Below, in pieces: positions 60,977 to 64,000 of a stretch of 64,000 nt of DNA (positions within the stretch are counted from its first letter, which is position 1; the number at the start of each line of letters is the position of its first letter). Made by a program: the position numbers and the translations under genes. The notes below the pieces were generated by a model. It did not search any database. It had not been told where the DNA came from and saw only the letters and a program-made list of their open reading frames with translations. Origin of the DNA: Pseudomonas putida (GTDB lineage Bacteria; Pseudomonadota; Gammaproteobacteria; Pseudomonadales; Pseudomonadaceae); assembly GCF_028682635.1 (NCBI RefSeq), contig NZ_JANHLK010000006.1, forward strand, positions 1-64,000, written 5' to 3'.

Positions 60977-61066
60977 TGTGGGAGCGGGCTTGCTCGCGAA
61001 GGGGGAGTGTCAGTCGACATCTATGTTGCATGACACACTGCCTTCGCGAGCAAGCCCGCTCCCACA
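60977..61066. repeat. REP-type inverted repeat, family A
   Basis: TGTGGGAGCGGGC-TTGCTCGCGAAGG is mirrored by CCTTCGCGAGCAA-GCCCGCTCCCACA. It lies inside the zinc operon between the DUF2796 and ATPase genes, where it could attenuate transcription or protect the upstream mRNA. Confidence 0.88.
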
Positions 61067-61082
61067 TTGGTTGTGCGGTGGA

Positions 61083-61643
61083 TCAGAACTTGAGGGAGGC
61101 AGCCTTGGCCGTCACTTCAACCCCTTGCTGCCCGCTCGGGCCGATCAGTTGTACCTGAATTTTCCGGGTCGCCGGGAAGCTGTTGAAGATATTCGCCAGA
61201 TCCAGGGTCTTCAGCGCGCCCGGCGTGGCGCAGGTGAATTGGTAGCGGGCGTGGATTTCACTGTGGTCATGGTGGTGTTCATCGTCGGCCTCTGGCGTGT
61301 CGCCAAACAACGGGCTTTCCAGCTCCTGGTTTTCCACCACGCAACCGGCGGCTTTCGGCAGGCTGAACAGCGCCAGCGGTTGCTCAAGGCGAGCGCGGGT
61401 CGCAGCGACCTTGGCTTTGTCGGCATCGGTTGCGGCGACGTGCTCAAAGCCCACCAGGTTCATCGCCGGACTGTCCAGCTCCAGCTCCAGGGTCAGGCCA
61501 TCCAGTGCCGCGTTCAGGCGCCCGACACCGTGCTCATGGGCGCCAAGGCTGCCGTGCTCATGGTCGTGATCATGTTCGTCAGCGGCGTGAACGCCAGCCA
61601 GCGGCAACAAGGCAAACGGCAGAGCGAGAAGCAGGTGACGCAT
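61083..61643 (-). CDS. His-rich DUF2796 periplasmic protein (ZrgA-like)
   Basis: The 186-residue protein has a signal peptide (residues 1-20, MRHLLLALPFALLPLAGVHA) and two His-rich clusters, 23-38 (HDHDHEHGSLGAHEH) and 122-131 (EHHHDHSEIH). It matches DUF2796/ZrgA proteins that bind zinc in the periplasm and support uptake under starvation. It is the first gene of the operon with the ABC ATPase, permease and DUF3299 genes. A Zur-like box lies 36 bases before the ATG. Confidence 0.88.
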   Translation of the reverse strand: MRHLLLALPFALLPLAGVHAADEHDHDHEHGSLGAHEHGVGRLNAALDGLTLELELDSPAMNLVGFEHVAATDADKAKVAATRARLEQPLALFSLPKAAGCVVENQELESPLFGDTPEADDEHHHDHSEIHARYQFTCATPGALKTLDLANIFNSFPATRKIQVQLIGPSGQQGVEVTAKAASLKF

Positions 61644-61678
61644 GGCGAGTCTCCGAAAGACAAGATGAAAGAGATGTT

Positions 61679-61695
61679 ATGTAATCTTATAACAT
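61679..61695 (-). promoter_or_regulatory. Zur-like operator of the zinc operon
   Basis: ATGTAATC-T-TATAACAT matches the Zur consensus ATGTTATA-N-TATAACAT at 14 of 16 arm positions, with one arm perfect. An additional ATGTTAT overlaps at 61674-61680. It sits between the DUF2796 start and the divergent 114-residue gene. Repression with zinc is expected by analogy. Confidence 0.65.
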
Positions 61696-61778
61696 GACGC
61701 GCAGAGTGTGACTGCCTGCTTGGCGTTGCACAAGCCCCGTGGGAGCATGGGTGCGAAGAAATGTTCGGGAGCTGACTC

Positions 61779-62123
61779 ATGTTGCGAATTCGCGGAAGCA
61801 TCGGCGACTGGCCGGTGGATTTGACGCTGGAGATGGATGACGCCGACTGGGCAAGGCTGGGTGCGCAGTTGAAAGTGGAAAAAACCGAGGTCAGTGCTGC
61901 GCCAGTGGCGAAACCGCTGAATCAGGACGATGCGCTGTGGCAGGTCGCCAAAGATCTGCTGCGCAAGGCCGGGCAATTGAGCGGGCCGCAATTACTCGAT
62001 CAACTGGAAGGGCTGACCGGCAGTGCGGCGGCGGGCAAGCGCCTGTTGGTGCGCTTGCGGCATAGCCCGGACGTGAAGGTGCAAAGTGGCGCGGATACGC
62101 CGATTTTCCACTGGATCGAATAA
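61779..62123 (+). CDS. Conserved hypothetical protein, 114 residues
   Basis: I recognise no domain. The protein starts MLRIRGSIGDWPVDLTLEMD, has an acidic N-terminal half, a helical middle (LWQVAKDLLRKAGQLSG) and a basic stretch (GKRLLVRLRHSPDVK). No signal peptide or membrane segment is present. A gene of similar size and position lies between the zinc operon and the thioredoxin-like gene in other pseudomonads. It diverges from the Zur-controlled operon, and the Zur-like site is 84 bases upstream, so it may be co-regulated. Confidence 0.75.
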   Translation: MLRIRGSIGDWPVDLTLEMDDADWARLGAQLKVEKTEVSAAPVAKPLNQDDALWQVAKDLLRKAGQLSGPQLLDQLEGLTGSAAAGKRLLVRLRHSPDVKVQSGADTPIFHWIE

Positions 62124-62128
62124 ACCGC

Positions 62129-62214
62129 AAAAGATCGCAGCCTGCGGCAGCTCCTACAAGGGCAACGCATATCCCCTGTAGGAACTGTCGAGCGAAGCGA
62201 GGCTGCGATCTTTT
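62129..62214. repeat. REP-type inverted repeat, family C
   Basis: AAAAGATCGCAGCCTGCGGC-AGCTCCTACA faces TGTAGGAACTGTCGAGC-GAAGCGAGGCTGCGATCTTTT. The outer 14 bases pair perfectly; the right arm differs in the middle (GTCGAGCGAAGCGAGG). It lies between converging genes and ends in a T-run, so it may serve as a terminator. Confidence 0.82.
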
Positions 62215-62218
62215 GATC

Positions 62219-63091
62219 TTAATAAAGCGCAGCAAACAACTTGCGACGGTACGTCGTTACCAGCGGATGATCGTTACCCAGCAGTTCGAACACCTGCAGC
62301 AAGGTCTTGTGCGGCAGACCCTCGCTGTAGCTGCGATTGCGAATGAACAGCTTGAGCAGTCCATCCAGCGCCGCGTCGTATTGCTGGCGGGCCAGTTGTT
62401 GAACGGCCAGCTGATAGACCGCTTCATCGTCCTGCGGGTTTTTCGCCAGGCGAGCCTTCAAGTCGGCGGCATCCGGCAAGTCCTTGGCCTGGCCGAGGAA
62501 CTTGATCTGCGCCTTGGCGCCGGCCAGGGCGGCCTTGTGCTCATCGCTCTTGACCGCGTCGAGCACGGCTTGCGCTTCGCCCAGCTCACCGCGCTCGGTG
62601 AGGCAGCGGGCGTAGAGAATCAGCGCCTTGGCGTTGGTGTTGTCTTCGCCCAGCAGCACTTTGAGCAGGGCCTCTGCATCGGCGAAACGGCTGTCGTCGA
62701 ACAAGGCCTGGGCCTGTTCGAACGGATCGGCGGCGGCCGGTGGCGGCATTTGCACATGGGGCTCGAGCAGCGCGCGCACGGCCGACTCCGGCTGGGCACC
62801 GGCAAAACCATCGACCGGCTGGCCATCCTTGAACAGCACCACGGTCGGCAGGCTGCGAATACCGAAACGGGCGACGATGTCCTGTTCGAGGTCACAGTTG
62901 ACCTTGGCCAGCAGCAGTTCGCCCTGATAGCTCTCGGCGATGGTCTGCAGCATCGGCATCAGCACCTTGCAGGGCGCACACCATTCGGCCCAGAAATCCA
63001 CCAGCACCGGTTTGTGGAAGGAGTTCTCGATCACCGACTGGTCGAAATCGGCAGTCGTGGCGTCGAAGATGTACGGCGTTTGCTGACTCAT
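62219..63091 (-). CDS. cnoX: CnoX/YbbN-type chaperedoxin (thioredoxin-TPR fusion)
   Basis: The 290-residue protein has an N-terminal thioredoxin domain (residues 5-110) with the intact active site WCAPCK (C38, C41). A C-terminal TPR-like helical domain follows (about 120-290, FADAEALLKVLLGEDNTNAK). E. coli CnoX lacks the CxxC, whereas some other bacteria keep it. The protein protects unfolded substrates from oxidation and hands them to GroEL/DnaK. I chose the ATG at 63091; a TTG two codons earlier is less likely. Confidence 0.9.
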   Translation of the reverse strand: MSQQTPYIFDATTADFDQSVIENSFHKPVLVDFWAEWCAPCKVLMPMLQTIAESYQGELLLAKVNCDLEQDIVARFGIRSLPTVVLFKDGQPVDGFAGAQPESAVRALLEPHVQMPPPAAADPFEQAQALFDDSRFADAEALLKVLLGEDNTNAKALILYARCLTERGELGEAQAVLDAVKSDEHKAALAGAKAQIKFLGQAKDLPDAADLKARLAKNPQDDEAVYQLAVQQLARQQYDAALDGLLKLFIRNRSYSEGLPHKTLLQVFELLGNDHPLVTTYRRKLFAALY

Positions 63092-63138
63092 GGGCAATCT
63101 CGTAAAAGCGTGAATAGGTGAACTATAAGGCGTGGCGC

Positions 63139-63216
63139 AAAAGATCGCAGCCTTCGGCAGCTCCTACAGGTTAAACCGCATCCCCGCGTAGGAGCTGCCG
63201 AAGGCTGCGATCTTTT
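63139..63216. repeat. REP-type inverted repeat, family C
   Basis: AAAAGATCGCAGCCTTCGGC-AGCTCCTAC is mirrored by GTAGGAGCTGCCGAAGG-CTGCGATCTTTT, 28 bases or more of near-perfect pairing. It is upstream of the CnoX gene and downstream of the methyltransferase gene, both on the - strand. Confidence 0.86.
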
Positions 63217-63223
63217 AGCGGCT

Positions 63224-63880
63224 TCAGCCGCGCCGCGCGTGGTAAAGGCTCACATGCCGAAACTCTTCCGGCTCGGCCAGGTCCGGCAAGGTCATCGCTT
63301 CAAGCATTTCAATGCGTTGATACAACGGATGACGAAAGTCCCGCACGCGCGAATCCGCCACCAGAGCCTCCTTGCCACGACTCAGGAACTCATCGAGCAG
63401 TGGCAGGTTCGCCCGGTCGTACAGCACATCCGCGACCAGAATCAGATCGAAACGATCAGCCTCGGCGAAAAAATCCGTCGAGTAAACGAGCTGTACGTCA
63501 TTGAGCTCGGCATTCGCCCGACAGGCGGCAATCGCCAGCGGATCCAGGTCGCAAGCCACTACTTCCAGCGCCCCGGCCTTCACCGCGGCGATCCCGGCCA
63601 CGCCGGAGCCTGCGCCGAAATCCAGCACGCGCTTGCCCTTGACCCACTCAGGGAAGTCGGCGAGGTAACGCGCCACCGCCAGGCCACTGGCCCAGCAGAA
63701 GCTCCAGTACGGCGGTTCGTGCAGAATCCGCCGGGTTTCTTCCGGGCTGAACGCGCGATCCATGTTGTCGCCATCGATCAGCCACAACTTCAGGTCGGTC
63801 CCCGGTAATTCACAGGCAACCAGTCGCGCATCACCCAGCAGTTCCCCCAAGGCCTGTTGCAGGTCGTGCGGTGCACTCAT
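63224..63880 (-). CDS. Class I SAM-dependent methyltransferase (METTL20/ETFB-type)
   Basis: The 218-residue protein has motif I VLDFGAGSGVAGIAAVKAGA, an acidic motif II (VACDLDPLAI) and the ILVADVLYD segment with the DxxY motif of seven-beta-strand protein lysine methyltransferases. It resembles ETFB lysine methyltransferases and, more distantly, PrmA. The target is not shown. The start overlaps the stop of the upstream gene (ATGA), so the two are coupled. Confidence 0.85.
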   Translation of the reverse strand: MSAPHDLQQALGELLGDARLVACELPGTDLKLWLIDGDNMDRAFSPEETRRILHEPPYWSFCWASGLAVARYLADFPEWVKGKRVLDFGAGSGVAGIAAVKAGALEVVACDLDPLAIAACRANAELNDVQLVYSTDFFAEADRFDLILVADVLYDRANLPLLDEFLSRGKEALVADSRVRDFRHPLYQRIEMLEAMTLPDLAEPEEFRHVSLYHARRG

Positions 63881-64000
63881 GGGGCTTTGACGAATTGCAG
63901 CTGGCCCAGGGCCTGGGTGGTCGGCTGGCTAATCCGCTGTGACGGCAGATGCAGGATCAACTGGCCGGACTGGCTGGCGCGGCCACGCAGTTCTACACGG
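63877..64000 (-). CDS. C-terminal end of an unidentified protein (runs off the window)
   Basis: An open frame enters from the right edge and ends at TGA at 63877-63879, overlapping the methyltransferase start. The last 40 residues include VELRGRASQSGQLILHLP and end ALGQLQFVKAP. They look like a short beta-rich tail. The family is not recognised. Confidence 0.65.
   Translation of the reverse strand, partial: RVELRGRASQSGQLILHLPSQRISQPTTQALGQLQFVKAP

Overview
The window is a chromosomal stretch of a Pseudomonas. The reasons are the gene order (birA-coaX-SPOR protein-tRNA cluster-secE-nusG-rpl-rpoBC-str-S10-spc-alpha-katA-ferritin-uvrA-MFS-ssb), the high G+C with strong C/G-ending codon bias, and REP-type palindromes with GTGGGAGCGGGCTTGCTCGCGAA and GTAGGAGC cores that are typical of the P. 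fluorescens group. The species cannot be fixed from the sequence alone.

1-33.2 kb is the translation and transcription core, all on the + strand. birA and coaX overlap and are followed by a small SPOR-type protein. Four tRNA genes follow (Tyr-GTA, Gly-TCC, Thr-GGT, Trp-CCA), then secE-nusG, rplK-rplA, rplJ-rplL (with an L10-leader-type 5' region), rpoB-rpoC, rpsL-rpsG-fusA-tuf, the S10 operon, spc genes to rpmJ, and the alpha operon rpsM-rpsK-rpsD-rpoA-rplQ. Hairpins and sigma70-type promoters split this into units: a terminator plus a new promoter between tRNA-Thr and tRNA-Trp, a terminator after nusG, an attenuator-like hairpin before rpoB, a promoter before rpsL, a terminator and promoter between tuf and rpsJ, the same between rpsN and rpsH, and again between rpmJ and rpsM. 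The second tuf copy that usually lies between tRNA-Thr and tRNA-Trp is absent.

33.2-40.6 kb holds stress and DNA-maintenance genes: catalase katA, a non-heme bacterioferritin-like ferritin (FtnA type), uvrA (- strand, TTG start), a YajR-like MFS transporter and ssb.

40.6-55.4 kb is more accessory. A cysteine hydrolase diverges from a GlxA-type AraC regulator. A DUF3182 protein, which I read as a probable ATP-grasp enzyme, overlaps an alpha/beta hydrolase. Facing these is a tightly overlapping - strand operon of DUF72, an endonuclease/exonuclease/phosphatase-fold protein, ClsB-type cardiolipin synthase and YbhN-type membrane protein. A large MscS-family channel and full-length Lhr helicase follow. 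The DUF3182/hydrolase plus ClsB/YbhN/YbhP block is the best candidate here for an uncharacterised envelope-lipid system.

55.4-64 kb holds a degenerate SDR paired with an intact GalE-like epimerase, the outer-membrane protein OprG behind an Anr-type box, and a zinc-starvation operon (His-rich DUF2796 protein, ABC ATPase, ABC permease, DUF3299) behind a Zur-like box. It continues with a small conserved hypothetical, a CnoX/YbbN chaperedoxin with an intact CxxC, a methyltransferase and the 3' end of another gene. Seven inverted REP-type palindromes lie between genes after 42 kb and none was seen before that point.
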